Part shown: in pieces, positions 6,272 through 14,984 of the stretch
How positions within the stretch are numbered: the first letter of the stretch is position 1
Layout of the letters: every line of letters starts with the position of its first letter
NCBI RefSeq assembly: GCF_900116445.1
Contig: NZ_FPBH01000039.1
Location: forward strand, 1 to 64,000
From: Paraburkholderia aspalathi
GTDB taxonomy: Bacteria; Pseudomonadota; Gammaproteobacteria; Burkholderiales; Burkholderiaceae
Length of the DNA stretch: 64,000 nucleotides
Direction: 5' to 3'
Translations under genes and position numbers: made by a program
The notes under the pieces: generated by a model
Databases searched by the model: none
The model's input: the letters and a program-made list of their open reading frames with translations, nothing else
Told to the model about the DNA's origin: nothing

Positions 6272-8841
6272 TGCAAAGCAGACCCGCCGTCACCAGCGAA
6301 ATCCTCGGCGCGATCGGCGCCGTGGAAGACTGGATTCCGAAGTACGGGCATCCGGTCACAAAACACGTACAGCACCTTGAGGGCAACCGGTTCATGGTGA
6401 CGCTGGCCATGCGCGGCGTGCCATTCGAGGTGCACGAGAACGTCGCGATGGAGCGCATGTTCGATCGTGATACGGAAGCGTACAGCAAGCTGGGTCGCGA
6501 CCTGGGTGGCCGCCTTGGCTATCACGCAACGTTCGTGCGCCAGCGCGTGAGTTTCGATCGCGTGTACCGGTTCAAACAACGCTTCCTGCAGTGGTTCGTA
6601 CGCGAGTACATCGGGCGACGTTTCGGAGACGAAAAGTTCTTCGAGAACCGCTACTACCTGTCGCTGATTCTGAAATACGAGGAGTTCGATGACGGCCTGA
6701 AAGAAATCGGGTCTCTCGCCCAACAGGCACTGCTGCAGTTCGCCGAGTATGAAGCCGAGTTGCTTGAAGTGTACCAACGCAAGCACATGAACGGCACGAA
6801 GATGCTGTTCTCGCCTTTGTATGGGCTCGTCAGCTATCTCATCAATGGGAAGACCGGCGATCTGCCGGTCGCGGCGGAACCCGGCACCGATGTCATCCCG
6901 TCGAGCCATCTGCACTTTGGGTACAACACGCTCGAGATCGGGGCGAGCGACGTGCCGGCGTACCGGCGCGTTGCAACCTGCCTCGACCTTCGCAGTTGCC
7001 CGGAGAAGCCTGGCTGGGGCCAGCTCGACCCGCTGATCACGTTGAACATGGAATTCACGATTACGCATACGTTCAACTGCATGACGGGCTTCGAGTCAAA
7101 CCGGACTATCGATTCGGCAATCAACAAGCTGGAGTCGGCCGGTGACAAGGCGAAGCATCAGGTTAAGGAATTGCGCGACGCACAGGGTTACGTGAACACG
7201 GGTGAACTGTCGTTCGGCGAGTATCACGGCGCGGCGGTTATCTACGGCGAAACAGCGAAAGAAGCGCTGGAGAACGCCGACAGGTTTGCGTCCCGTTCGC
7301 GCAACGAGTGTGGCGTTGAATGGTCGCCCGCGACGGGGTCTGCTCCGTTCACGTACTTCTCACAAGTCCCGGGCGCGCGGCGCAAACCGCGACCGAAAGT
7401 GCAGTCCTCGCGCAATTTTGCGGCGATGTACACCTGCCATGACTACTCGTCAGGCAAGGCGGAGGGCAACCCGATCGGTGACGGGTCGGCCGTCATCCCG
7501 TTTCGCTCGGATTCCGGCGTGTACAACTACAGTTCGCACGCCAGCCGGCTCGGGGACGTCAATGTCTCCGAGAAGGTGGCCGGCCATTTTGAAGGGAAAG
7601 GCACGACGGGCAGCGGGAAATCTACGGTCGTCACCGCGATGACAGGCATGCTGTACCGCTTCGATCCGATGCTGTACGTGCTGGACAAGGGCCGGGGCTG
7701 GGAAGTGTTCATTCGTGCGATGGGTGGCGCCTATGTCTATCTGGAGAAAGGCAAGCCGACAGGATGGGCGCCGTTCGAGCTCGCCGACACGCCAGACAAT
7801 CGCGAATTCCTGTACGGGCTTGTCGAACTGTGCGGCCGCAAGAACGGTGTCGACCATCAGGGCAAGCCAATCAGGATTGACCTGACGGCCGCCGAGAAGA
7901 TTCACTGCCGCAACGCAGTCGATGCGGTCATGGGGGTCGATGACGTTCGGCTGCGCCGCTTCAGCCTGCTACTGGACAGCATTCCGGACGAAGGCGACGA
8001 CGGCCTGCGCGCACGTCTGTCGATCTGGTGCAAGTCGGAGGGCGGCCGGTTCTGGTGGGTGTTCGATAACCCGCCCAATCTTTCCCTGAACATGAGCGAG
8101 CAACGCTGGATCGGTTTCGACGTTGAGGCATTTCTTGTCGAGAACTATGAGCCGTCGGAGCCTGCATTCGCCTGGCTCTTCCATCTCAAGAAACTGATGC
8201 GTCGGGAGGGCACCCTGATGCAGACCGTGATCGAGGAGTACTGGCTGCCGCTGCGCTTTCGCACGATCCGCGAGCAGATTGAGGAAACGCTCGCCAGCGG
8301 GCGTAAGGAAGGGGAGTTCATGGGACTGATCACGCAACAGCCGGAACAGGCGCAGCGTGCGGCAGACCTGTTTCCCGCGTTGCGCAGTCTGGTCGCGACG
8401 AAGCTCTGGCTGGCCGATCCGGCGGCCGAAGAAGAAGCCTATCTGCGCGACGGCATGACCCGCAAGGAGTTCAGGGAATTCAAAAAACTCACGCCACAGT
8501 CGCGTCGATTCCTGATCAAGCAGGGCAACCAGTCGGCCTTCGCCAGCTTTGACCTGAGCGGCCTGGACGATGCGATTGCGGTGTTCTCTGGCGATCGCGA
8601 GAACGCACTGATCTGCGACGGGGTGCGCGCCGAGTTTGGCGACGATCCGGACGTCTGGCTGCCGGTCTATCTGGAGCGCGTGTTCGAACGCAAGCTGCGC
8701 ACGCGGCTCGCGGCGAAGCACGGCGCAGATGAGCGGCTGTGGTCCGCCGAACTGCAGCGCGGCCTCGAGCGCAAGCGTGCCGAGCTTGCGCAGATTTATC
8801 CGCCGGCACATCAGCCGGTGGACGACGAAGTTTTTGCCTGA
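6271..8841 (+). CDS. virB4: VirB4 type IV secretion ATPase
   Basis: This 856-residue protein is the large cytoplasmic ATPase that powers pilus assembly and substrate transfer. The N-terminal CagE/TrbE/VirB domain covers roughly residues 1-400. Walker A GTTGSGKS is at 444-451 and the Walker B-like VIEEYW has its glutamates at 655-656. The GLITQQPEQA segment fits the late ATPase motifs. Length and motif order match VirB4/TrwK. The gene overlaps virB3 by one base and appears intact. Confidence 0.95.
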   Translation: MQSRPAVTSEILGAIGAVEDWIPKYGHPVTKHVQHLEGNRFMVTLAMRGVPFEVHENVAMERMFDRDTEAYSKLGRDLGGRLGYHATFVRQRVSFDRVYRFKQRFLQWFVREYIGRRFGDEKFFENRYYLSLILKYEEFDDGLKEIGSLAQQALLQFAEYEAELLEVYQRKHMNGTKMLFSPLYGLVSYLINGKTGDLPVAAEPGTDVIPSSHLHFGYNTLEIGASDVPAYRRVATCLDLRSCPEKPGWGQLDPLITLNMEFTITHTFNCMTGFESNRTIDSAINKLESAGDKAKHQVKELRDAQGYVNTGELSFGEYHGAAVIYGETAKEALENADRFASRSRNECGVEWSPATGSAPFTYFSQVPGARRKPRPKVQSSRNFAAMYTCHDYSSGKAEGNPIGDGSAVIPFRSDSGVYNYSSHASRLGDVNVSEKVAGHFEGKGTTGSGKSTVVTAMTGMLYRFDPMLYVLDKGRGWEVFIRAMGGAYVYLEKGKPTGWAPFELADTPDNREFLYGLVELCGRKNGVDHQGKPIRIDLTAAEKIHCRNAVDAVMGVDDVRLRRFSLLLDSIPDEGDDGLRARLSIWCKSEGGRFWWVFDNPPNLSLNMSEQRWIGFDVEAFLVENYEPSEPAFAWLFHLKKLMRREGTLMQTVIEEYWLPLRFRTIREQIEETLASGRKEGEFMGLITQQPEQAQRAADLFPALRSLVATKLWLADPAAEEEAYLRDGMTRKEFREFKKLTPQSRRFLIKQGNQSAFASFDLSGLDDAIAVFSGDRENALICDGVRAEFGDDPDVWLPVYLERVFERKLRTRLAAKHGADERLWSAELQRGLERKRAELAQIYPPAHQPVDDEVFA

Positions 8842-8866
8842 TGTGTTGCAACCCATGGAGGGAATA

Positions 8867-9634
8867 ATGAACAGCACCGATGTCTATCCGGCCGTAGCCC
8901 GTGCTGCCGATCCGGCGCTCGCCGAGCTTCGCCTCACGCTACGCGAACGCTCAACGCGTGGCGGTATGAGTCTCACATTCCGACCGCAGTGGCTGCGGCC
9001 GCGAAGCTCTCTCATCGCACTTCTGTGTGCGTGCGCGTTTTCGCAGGCACGGGCGCAGGGTGTGCCGACCATCTCACCGGCGGAGCTCGCGCAACAGATG
9101 ATGCAGGTCGAGCAGCTGGGGCAGCAGATCCAGAATCAGGAAGACCAGTACCGTGCGCTCACAGGCAACAGCAGCTTCGGCAACATCATGAACGATGCGT
9201 CGCTGCGTAACTACCTTCCGGAACAGTGGCAAAACATTTACGACCAGGCGAAAAACGGCGGGCTCTCGGGTATCAGTTCGTCGATGCGTTCGATCGAGCA
9301 GCAGGAAAGCATGACCGGCGCGAGCACGCCCGGTCAGCAGCGCTATTACGACACGCTCGCGGCCAACAAGGCGATGAATGAGCAGGCGTACAGCGCGACG
9401 ATGGCGCGCCTGAACAACATCCATGCGCTGATGCAGCAGTCCAACATGACGCAGGATCCGGCGCAAAAGGCTGATCTGCAGAACCGGATGGCCGCGGAAG
9501 AGGCGATGGTCACAAATGACCAGACGCGCCTGCAGCTCACCGCGCAGTTGCAGAAAACAGAGCTGCAGCTTGCCGAACAGCAGCGCGACCGTGAATTCGA
9601 CAACGCATTTCTGGGGAAAACCAATGGTCAATAA
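8867..9634 (+). CDS. virB5: VirB5-like minor pilin
   Basis: The 255-residue product has a hydrophobic export segment (SSLIALLCACAFSQARA, cleavage about residue 63) and a coiled, Gln-rich mature part with IYDQAKNGGLSGI, as in TraC/VirB5 pilus-tip adhesins. A GGAGGG site sits four bases before ATG 8867, but this start puts 33 extra residues before the signal peptide; an internal ATG at 8966 would give a standard signal. The C-terminus ends with FDNAFLGKT, echoed in the next gene, with which it overlaps. Confidence 0.85.
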   Translation: MNSTDVYPAVARAADPALAELRLTLRERSTRGGMSLTFRPQWLRPRSSLIALLCACAFSQARAQGVPTISPAELAQQMMQVEQLGQQIQNQEDQYRALTGNSSFGNIMNDASLRNYLPEQWQNIYDQAKNGGLSGISSSMRSIEQQESMTGASTPGQQRYYDTLAANKAMNEQAYSATMARLNNIHALMQQSNMTQDPAQKADLQNRMAAEEAMVTNDQTRLQLTAQLQKTELQLAEQQRDREFDNAFLGKTNGQ

Positions 9635-9869
9635 GACACTTCTCGGCTCAATCATCGCTTTGCTGGTCGCGATCGCTGGCTATCTCGGATACCTCGCGTG
9701 GGATCGTCACCAGCACAACGTGCAGGAAGAGCAGCAGCGGCAGCAGGATCTGAAGTTCGATGCGGCGTTTCTCGGCACGACTCCCGAGAAGCTGGCCGCC
9801 GAGCGTAAGGCCAAGGGTATCAACGCTGCAAGCGACGATGCCGAAGCGCGCGCGGCCGGGCTGAAGTAA
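9624..9869 (+). CDS. Small single-pass membrane protein of the virB operon
   Basis: The 81-residue protein has one N-terminal membrane helix (LLGSIIALLVAIAGYLGYLAW) and a charged, mostly helical remainder. Its start lies inside the end of virB5. The position between virB5 and virB6 is where entry-exclusion or pilus accessory proteins (EexN, TrbK, TrwH-like) often sit, but there is no lipobox. The motif FDAAFLGTTPE closely resembles the end of the preceding VirB5, which may mean a shared partner or a partial duplication. Confidence 0.7.
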   Translation: MVNKTLLGSIIALLVAIAGYLGYLAWDRHQHNVQEEQQRQQDLKFDAAFLGTTPEKLAAERKAKGINAASDDAEARAAGLK

Positions 9870-9911
9870 TCCGGCTCGTCCATCAATCACTGACCGAAGC
9901 AGGAGCTATCC

Positions 9912-10808
9912 GTGGCAGACGTCCAGCTTTTCACCTCAATGACCAATTCGTTCGACAAGAACGTCTTGAACACGATCTCGACCGGATCGAGCAACATCAT
10001 TGCGCTGATATCGCCATTGATGGCCACCTGCTTCAGTATCTATGTCCTGTTGATTCTCTGGACGTACTGGCAGGGGCGCAATGACGAGCCGATCAACGAT
10101 TTCCTGATGCGCATGGCGACGTGGGCTCTGATCCTGACCTGCGGGATGAACATCCAGTTTTACAGTGAGTACGTCGTTCCATTCTTCAATGGTTTTGGCG
10201 AACAGGTTGCCGGCGCGTTGACCAACGGTAGCAACCCGGTGTCCGGCCTCGACAACCTGCTCAATGCATACATCAACGCAGCGCAGGCGATCTATGCACA
10301 AGCGTCCGGCCTGAAGGTTATTGCGGCCATCTGGACGATCGCGCTGATGATCATTTTCGGTGGCCCGTTCATGGCGATAGCCATTGCGTACATCATTCTG
10401 GCGAAGTTTGCGCTTGGGCTTCTGCTCGCACTCGGTCCGTTGTTCATCTCAGCGGCGCTCTTCCCACCATCGAGACAGTTCTTCTGGAACTGGGTCGGTC
10501 AATGCATGAACTACACCCTGCTGGTCGCGCTCTTCGCGGCTGCATGTGCACTCGAAGTCAATTTCGCGATGGGCGTGGTACCGCTGAACGGATCCCCCTC
10601 TATAGCGCAGGTTATTGACCTTGACATCATGGGCCTGGCCTTTTGGGTTATCTCGCTTAACCTGCCGGGTTTGGCTTCGTCTCTCGCGGGCGGTGTCGGT
10701 ATCTCGACGATGGTGGGCAAGCTGGGCAGCGTCGCGAAATTTACCGGCTTGCTGGGAAAAATGGGCGGCGGATCGCCGAAGACCGGCGGTAGCTTGAGTG
10801 AGGCGTAA
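9912..10808 (+). CDS. virB6: VirB6-like polytopic membrane channel component
   Basis: The 298-residue protein has about six membrane segments and the TrbL/VirB6 pattern, including FGGPFMAIAIAYIILAKFALGLLLALGPLFI, which corresponds to the conserved core carrying a functionally important Trp region (FFWNWVGQC). It starts with GTG at 9912 behind AGGAG. VirB6 forms part of the inner-membrane complex and contacts the transferred substrate. The C-terminus is Gly-rich and short. Confidence 0.88.
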   Translation: MADVQLFTSMTNSFDKNVLNTISTGSSNIIALISPLMATCFSIYVLLILWTYWQGRNDEPINDFLMRMATWALILTCGMNIQFYSEYVVPFFNGFGEQVAGALTNGSNPVSGLDNLLNAYINAAQAIYAQASGLKVIAAIWTIALMIIFGGPFMAIAIAYIILAKFALGLLLALGPLFISAALFPPSRQFFWNWVGQCMNYTLLVALFAAACALEVNFAMGVVPLNGSPSIAQVIDLDIMGLAFWVISLNLPGLASSLAGGVGISTMVGKLGSVAKFTGLLGKMGGGSPKTGGSLSEA

Positions 10809-10811
10809 AAA

Positions 10812-10907
10812 ATGATCAGGTTATTCAGGACAATCGCACGTTGGTGGCTGATCGCGGCGGTGGTGGCAACGATCGGCACGATGGTATCGATCACGCTGTT
10901 TTACTAG
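10812..10907 (+). CDS. 31-residue membrane microprotein between virB6 and virB7
   Basis: A very short frame begins three bases after virB6 and encodes a basic start (MIRLFRTIARWW) followed by one hydrophobic helix ending in TLFY. The arrangement is typical of a single-span small protein. No canonical Shine-Dalgarno is present, so expression would depend on coupling to virB6. It could be a real small pilus or channel factor or chance; comparing related plasmids would settle it. Confidence 0.4.
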   Translation: MIRLFRTIARWWLIAAVVATIGTMVSITLFY

Positions 10908-10957
10908 ATGCCACGCAATACGCCTGTTTTGCTCAATCCAAAGGAGAAACGGAGACC

Positions 10958-11101
10958 ATGAAATCTCCTGTCGCTATTTTACTGATGGTCTTCGCGCTGC
11001 AGGCGTGCAGCTCGGCGCCGAAGCCACCCGAGCCGACTGGCCAGTGGGTACCCGTCAATCAACCGTTGGCCCAGCAGTCGGGCCATACGGAACCGAAGTG
11101 A
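10958..11101 (+). CDS. virB7: VirB7-like lipoprotein
   Basis: The 47-residue product has a short signal sequence with a lipobox (LQAC, Cys at residue 17) and a proline-rich mature part, SSAPKPPEPTGQWVPVN. VirB7 lipoproteins are small, lipidated and stabilise VirB9 in the outer-membrane core through a short proline-containing segment, so size, motif and position all agree. The start was set at 10958 after AGGAGAAACGG. Confidence 0.78.
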   Translation: MKSPVAILLMVFALQACSSAPKPPEPTGQWVPVNQPLAQQSGHTEPK

Positions 11102-11109
11102 GGACCAGG

Positions 11110-11964
11110 ATGGCATCGACTATCAGGCAGTGGTTTGCGTCGGGAGCGAACGCGCGCAAACGTAAAGGAAGCCCGGCCGGGTCGACCACGCGCGCGGAGG
11201 CGCCGGTGAGCGGTGTTGAGTCAGGTGAGCGCGATGCGGTCAGCTGGTACCTGAAACAGGCGCAGGCCTTCGAGAAGTCGAAGGTCGAAGCAGCGGAAGA
11301 GAAGGCCCGTATCGCCGACCGCCGCTCAGTATTATCGGGCGTTGTCGCGCTCGCCGCTGTTTCTGGCATGGGGGCTTTAGGACTCCTAAAGCGGCCGACC
11401 CCCCCCGCTGTGCTGCGCGTGAACGACACGACAGGGAAGGTGGATGTGTTGCCGACAACCGCGAACGGACACGTTACGTTTTCGGAGAAGACCGATCGGG
11501 CGGATCTGCACCGTTACGTCGAACTGCGGGAGAGCTACGACTGGGAGACGATTTCGGACACGCATGCCGCGGTGATGTTCATGAGCGACGACCACGAGAA
11601 GGAAGCCTATGACGGGCTGGTGCGCGGCCCGGTGGGCCCGCTCAAGCTGCTGAAGGATCAGGCGCGGGTCATCGCGCACGTCGGCTCGATCACGTTCGTG
11701 GGAACGACGGCTCAGGTGTTCTTCTCGCGTCAGCTGGTGCCGCTGAATCCCGCAGCGAAACGGCCGGATCCGACGTACTGGATTGCGACGGTCGCCTTCG
11801 AGCGTGTGAACGTGCCGGAAAAGCAGGACCAGCAGGATCTCAACGCGGACGGTTTTCGCTGCACGAGCTACGAGGTCACGCGAGACTGGACCCGGGCGCC
11901 CGCCGATGCCGGGGCGACGTCGGGACCGGCGTCGGCCCCGGCTGCAGCCGGAGGTGGAGCATGA
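11110..11964 (+). CDS. virB8: VirB8-like assembly protein
   Basis: The 284-residue protein has a basic cytoplasmic tail, one membrane helix (SGVVALAAVSGMGALGLL, about residues 78-95) and a periplasmic NTF2-like domain that contains SYDWETISDTHAAVMFMS and a late YWIATVAFER strand, as in VirB8. It nucleates assembly of the secretion apparatus. The stop overlaps the virB9 start by four bases. The Pro/Ala-rich C-terminal tail is an extension to the usual fold. Confidence 0.9.
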   Translation: MASTIRQWFASGANARKRKGSPAGSTTRAEAPVSGVESGERDAVSWYLKQAQAFEKSKVEAAEEKARIADRRSVLSGVVALAAVSGMGALGLLKRPTPPAVLRVNDTTGKVDVLPTTANGHVTFSEKTDRADLHRYVELRESYDWETISDTHAAVMFMSDDHEKEAYDGLVRGPVGPLKLLKDQARVIAHVGSITFVGTTAQVFFSRQLVPLNPAAKRPDPTYWIATVAFERVNVPEKQDQQDLNADGFRCTSYEVTRDWTRAPADAGATSGPASAPAAAGGGA

Positions 11965-12869
11965 AAGGACGAACGATCCGGATGTCCGCAGGCGCGGTCG
12001 CACTGGGCTTCGCGTTGGGGCCGATCCACGCGCGAGCGCTCGAAACGCCGCGCAGCTGCGGTTCAGACCCGCACATCCAGTGCGCGACCTACGACCCAGA
12101 CCAGGCCTATCGTGTGGCCACCATGCCGGGGCGTGCGGTAATGATCCAGTTCGAGCCAGGCGAGCACATCATCAACAGCGGCGAGGGGATAGGCGACGGC
12201 AAGGCCTGGCACGTGGCCATCAACGACAGTGGCGCGATGCTCAAACCGGGTGCGCCGCAACCGGAAACCAATCTCCTGCTGGTCACCAACCGGCGCACCT
12301 ATCCGCTGTCTCTTGTCGATGTGTCGGCTGCACAGCCGGCGACATGGATCCTGCGGTTCGACTATCCGGACACGCGCGCCAGAGCGGCGAGCGCACAGCT
12401 GCGCCGCCAGCAGGCGGTAAGCGCTGCGCTGGGCAGTCAACAGGGCAATGGGCCGGCCATTCCCGCCTCGATTGTGAACAGCGTGGGCACTGCGAAATCC
12501 ACGCCTGTGGCGTCGGTTCCCGCAGCAGCCAATATCCAGTACATGATGCGCGGCGATCGCGCACTCGCGCCGACCGCGCTGTGGGACGACGGCCGTTTCA
12601 CGTACTTCAAGTATTCAACCGCGCGTGACCTGCCGACGATCTTCACGAAGCTTCCCGACGGTGGCGAGGCGACGGCGAACTTCCATATGGAAGGCGATAC
12701 GGTCGTCGTGCACGAAGTGTCGAAGTCGTTTGTCATCCGCTACGGCCAGTCGGTGCTGGGTATCCGCAACGACGGCTATTCGCCTGATGGTCATTACAAC
12801 CGTGCGGGCTCGTCGGTACCGGGCAGCGTGCGCATCGCGCGTGACCATACCGATGCATCGACGAATTGA
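11961..12869 (+). CDS. virB9: VirB9-like outer-membrane core protein
   Basis: This 302-residue protein has a signal peptide (cleaved near ARALE, residue about 28), an N-terminal beta domain with YDPDQAYRV and INDSGAMLKP, a variable Gln-rich linker, and a C-terminal beta domain with LWDDGRFTYFKY, which contains the LWDDGRFTYFKY segment characteristic of TrbG/VirB9. Together with VirB7 and VirB10 it forms the outer ring of the channel. It sits in the expected order and looks complete. Confidence 0.93.
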   Translation: MKGRTIRMSAGAVALGFALGPIHARALETPRSCGSDPHIQCATYDPDQAYRVATMPGRAVMIQFEPGEHIINSGEGIGDGKAWHVAINDSGAMLKPGAPQPETNLLLVTNRRTYPLSLVDVSAAQPATWILRFDYPDTRARAASAQLRRQQAVSAALGSQQGNGPAIPASIVNSVGTAKSTPVASVPAAANIQYMMRGDRALAPTALWDDGRFTYFKYSTARDLPTIFTKLPDGGEATANFHMEGDTVVVHEVSKSFVIRYGQSVLGIRNDGYSPDGHYNRAGSSVPGSVRIARDHTDASTN

Positions 12870-12888
12870 TCAAGGGAGCGAACAGGGT

Positions 12889-14256
12889 ATGACTGAACGA
12901 AACGAAATGGAACCTGCGGCGTCGACCGACGTCGGCCCGCAGCCATCGCTCGACCTGCCTGGTCGCCGGAAAACGCGTGTGGGCAAGCTGCGTCTGGTAC
13001 TGGTCGCGCTCGCCGTTATTGCGCTGGGTGCGTCGGGCGTCACGATCTATCTGCAGCGCCTGTTCCAGCAGCATCAGGATGCAAAGCAGGCGGTGCTGAA
13101 CAAGCCGAAGGACAGCGGCGCGAGTGATGCCGGTGCGGATCTGGAGACGCAGAAGGATCGTATCAAGCACGCAGAGGACGAGCAGGCCCGTGCAGCGTCG
13201 GAGGCTGCGGCCGCGGCGGCTGCGTATTCCCACCTCGCGACGCCGTCCGGCGCGGCATCGCAGACGAACGGACAGGCTGCGGCCGTGAGCAACCAGCCGC
13301 GGCCGCTTACGCCGGCCGAGCGCCGCCTGCAGGGCAGCGTGCTCGTCGCGGGTAGGGGCAATGAGGGGAACGACGATTCTGGCCAGAGCAACGATGGCCC
13401 CGTGGCCGCCAATGAAGCTGCTGGTGACAGCGGTGGCAACACCGGCAGCGGCAACGCCGGGGTCAGTGGCCACGATGCGTCAGGTCTGGCAGGTCTGGCG
13501 AAGTCGATGGGGCTGTCGGCGCTGCGCGGCCGCAATGCAGGCGGCACGTCCAGCCCGCCGGGCAGGACGGACAGCGGCGACGGCAACGGTTCGTCGATCG
13601 ACCAGTCCTTGCAGCCGTCAAAGCTGCAGCCGATGCAGGCCTCGTTCCGGCCGAACCGGCATTACCTGCTCAGTCGCAACACGATGATCCGCTGTGGTCA
13701 GTCGACGGCGATCCGCACCGACCGGCCGGGCCTGATCGGGTGCCCGATCGCGCAGGACGTGTGGTCCGACGATGGCACGACGCTGCTTGTTCGCAAGGGT
13801 GCGATGGCAAAGGGCGAGCAGCGCGATGCGGTGATCCAGGGGCAGGGCGTGATCGGCGCGATCTGGGACGAGATCGACGACGGCGACGTACACATTCCAC
13901 TGAACTCGCCGGCTACCGATCCGTTGGGTGCCGCGGGCATTCCGGCCTACGTCGACGAGCATTTCTGGCAGCGCTTCAAGGGCGCGTTGATGGTCAGCCT
14001 GATTGGCGACTTCGGCCAGGCGCTGGCGAACAAGGCAACCGGGTCCGGCCAGCAGATCACGTTCTCCAACAGTTCGAACGCCACGCAGGATGTGGCTGCG
14101 GAGACGCTGCGTAACACCATCAACATCCCGCCGACAGCGTATTCGAACCAGGGCTCGGTCATCAATATCTTTGTGGCGCGCGACATTGACCTGAGCGGCG
14201 TGTACGAGAACGTCGACGCGCAGGGCGAGCCGGTTGGCCAGAGCGGACAGCAATGA
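12889..14256 (+). CDS. virB10: VirB10-like trans-envelope protein
   Basis: The 455-residue protein has a cytoplasmic start, one membrane helix (about residues 34-54), a long low-complexity Ala/Gly/Asn-rich periplasmic spacer, and a C-terminal TrbI/VirB10 beta-barrel domain with MIRCGQSTAIRTDRPGLIGC and GSVINIFVARDIDLSGVY. VirB10 spans both membranes and transmits energy from VirB4/VirB11 to the pore. The start follows a GGGAGCGAACAGGG purine tract. Confidence 0.93.
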   Translation: MTERNEMEPAASTDVGPQPSLDLPGRRKTRVGKLRLVLVALAVIALGASGVTIYLQRLFQQHQDAKQAVLNKPKDSGASDAGADLETQKDRIKHAEDEQARAASEAAAAAAAYSHLATPSGAASQTNGQAAAVSNQPRPLTPAERRLQGSVLVAGRGNEGNDDSGQSNDGPVAANEAAGDSGGNTGSGNAGVSGHDASGLAGLAKSMGLSALRGRNAGGTSSPPGRTDSGDGNGSSIDQSLQPSKLQPMQASFRPNRHYLLSRNTMIRCGQSTAIRTDRPGLIGCPIAQDVWSDDGTTLLVRKGAMAKGEQRDAVIQGQGVIGAIWDEIDDGDVHIPLNSPATDPLGAAGIPAYVDEHFWQRFKGALMVSLIGDFGQALANKATGSGQQITFSNSSNATQDVAAETLRNTINIPPTAYSNQGSVINIFVARDIDLSGVYENVDAQGEPVGQSGQQ

Positions 14257-14267
14257 GGAACGGATCC

Positions 14268-14930
14268 ATGAACCTGAAAGTCACCTACCCCGACGACTTC
14301 CCCCTGCACGGCCTCGATCGCGACATGTTCGAAACAAAACTACGGAGCGCACTGCGCTTCTGTTTCTACGGCAACACGGTCCGGCAACTGGCCGAGCGGG
14401 TCGATGCGCGGCGTGTGCAGATGGTTCCCGATGCCTTGCCACTGCGTCAGATCGCCGACGAGCACGCGTTCGAGGATTGCATGGCGCTCGATGGGTGCCG
14501 GATCGACGACATGTCAGCGCCGCTGCGACGCAACCTGCTGCGTAGTGTCGGGGCGCGTATGGGGCTGACGATCTCGGAATGGAGCGACAACGCCTTGCCG
14601 TCGCTCGATGACGAGGTCAATCCCGCAGCCGCTCACGCAACGGACGTGCACGCAACTAACCGTCAACCCATCGAGACACCACCAATTCACGATCGCCAGG
14701 CGCCACTCACATCGCGCATCTGGCTTGCAGCGGGGCTGTGCGCGGCTGCGGCAATCGGCGGTGCGGGCTGGAAATTGACCCGACCGGCCGCGCCCCTGAG
14801 CGCAACCGTCGTTTCCACGTCGCCGGCGCAAACGCTCCGCGAGCTTGCCAGCAGCGTGCCAGACGACCGACGCCCGTATCGCGTGTCAGTGCTGATCGAG
14901 CCGCAGGATCCGGGCACCATGCCGCGCTGA
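14268..14930 (+). CDS. Unknown single-pass membrane protein between virB10 and virB11
   Basis: The 220-residue protein has a globular N-terminal part, with CFYGNTVRQLAERVDARRVQ, a disordered linker, one membrane helix (SRIWLAAGLCAAAAIGGAGW, about residues 151-170) and a short C-terminal domain. I do not recognise a family. GAGGAACGG points to ATG 14268; an earlier ATG at 14253 overlaps the virB10 stop. Its fixed place in the operon suggests a system-specific structural or regulatory component. Confidence 0.6.
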   Translation: MNLKVTYPDDFPLHGLDRDMFETKLRSALRFCFYGNTVRQLAERVDARRVQMVPDALPLRQIADEHAFEDCMALDGCRIDDMSAPLRRNLLRSVGARMGLTISEWSDNALPSLDDEVNPAAAHATDVHATNRQPIETPPIHDRQAPLTSRIWLAAGLCAAAAIGGAGWKLTRPAAPLSATVVSTSPAQTLRELASSVPDDRRPYRVSVLIEPQDPGTMPR

Positions 14931-14984
14931 ACCTGTGAGGCACTTTGATTAATGAATGTGACCCTAAAACAGGAAGGAGTGCGA

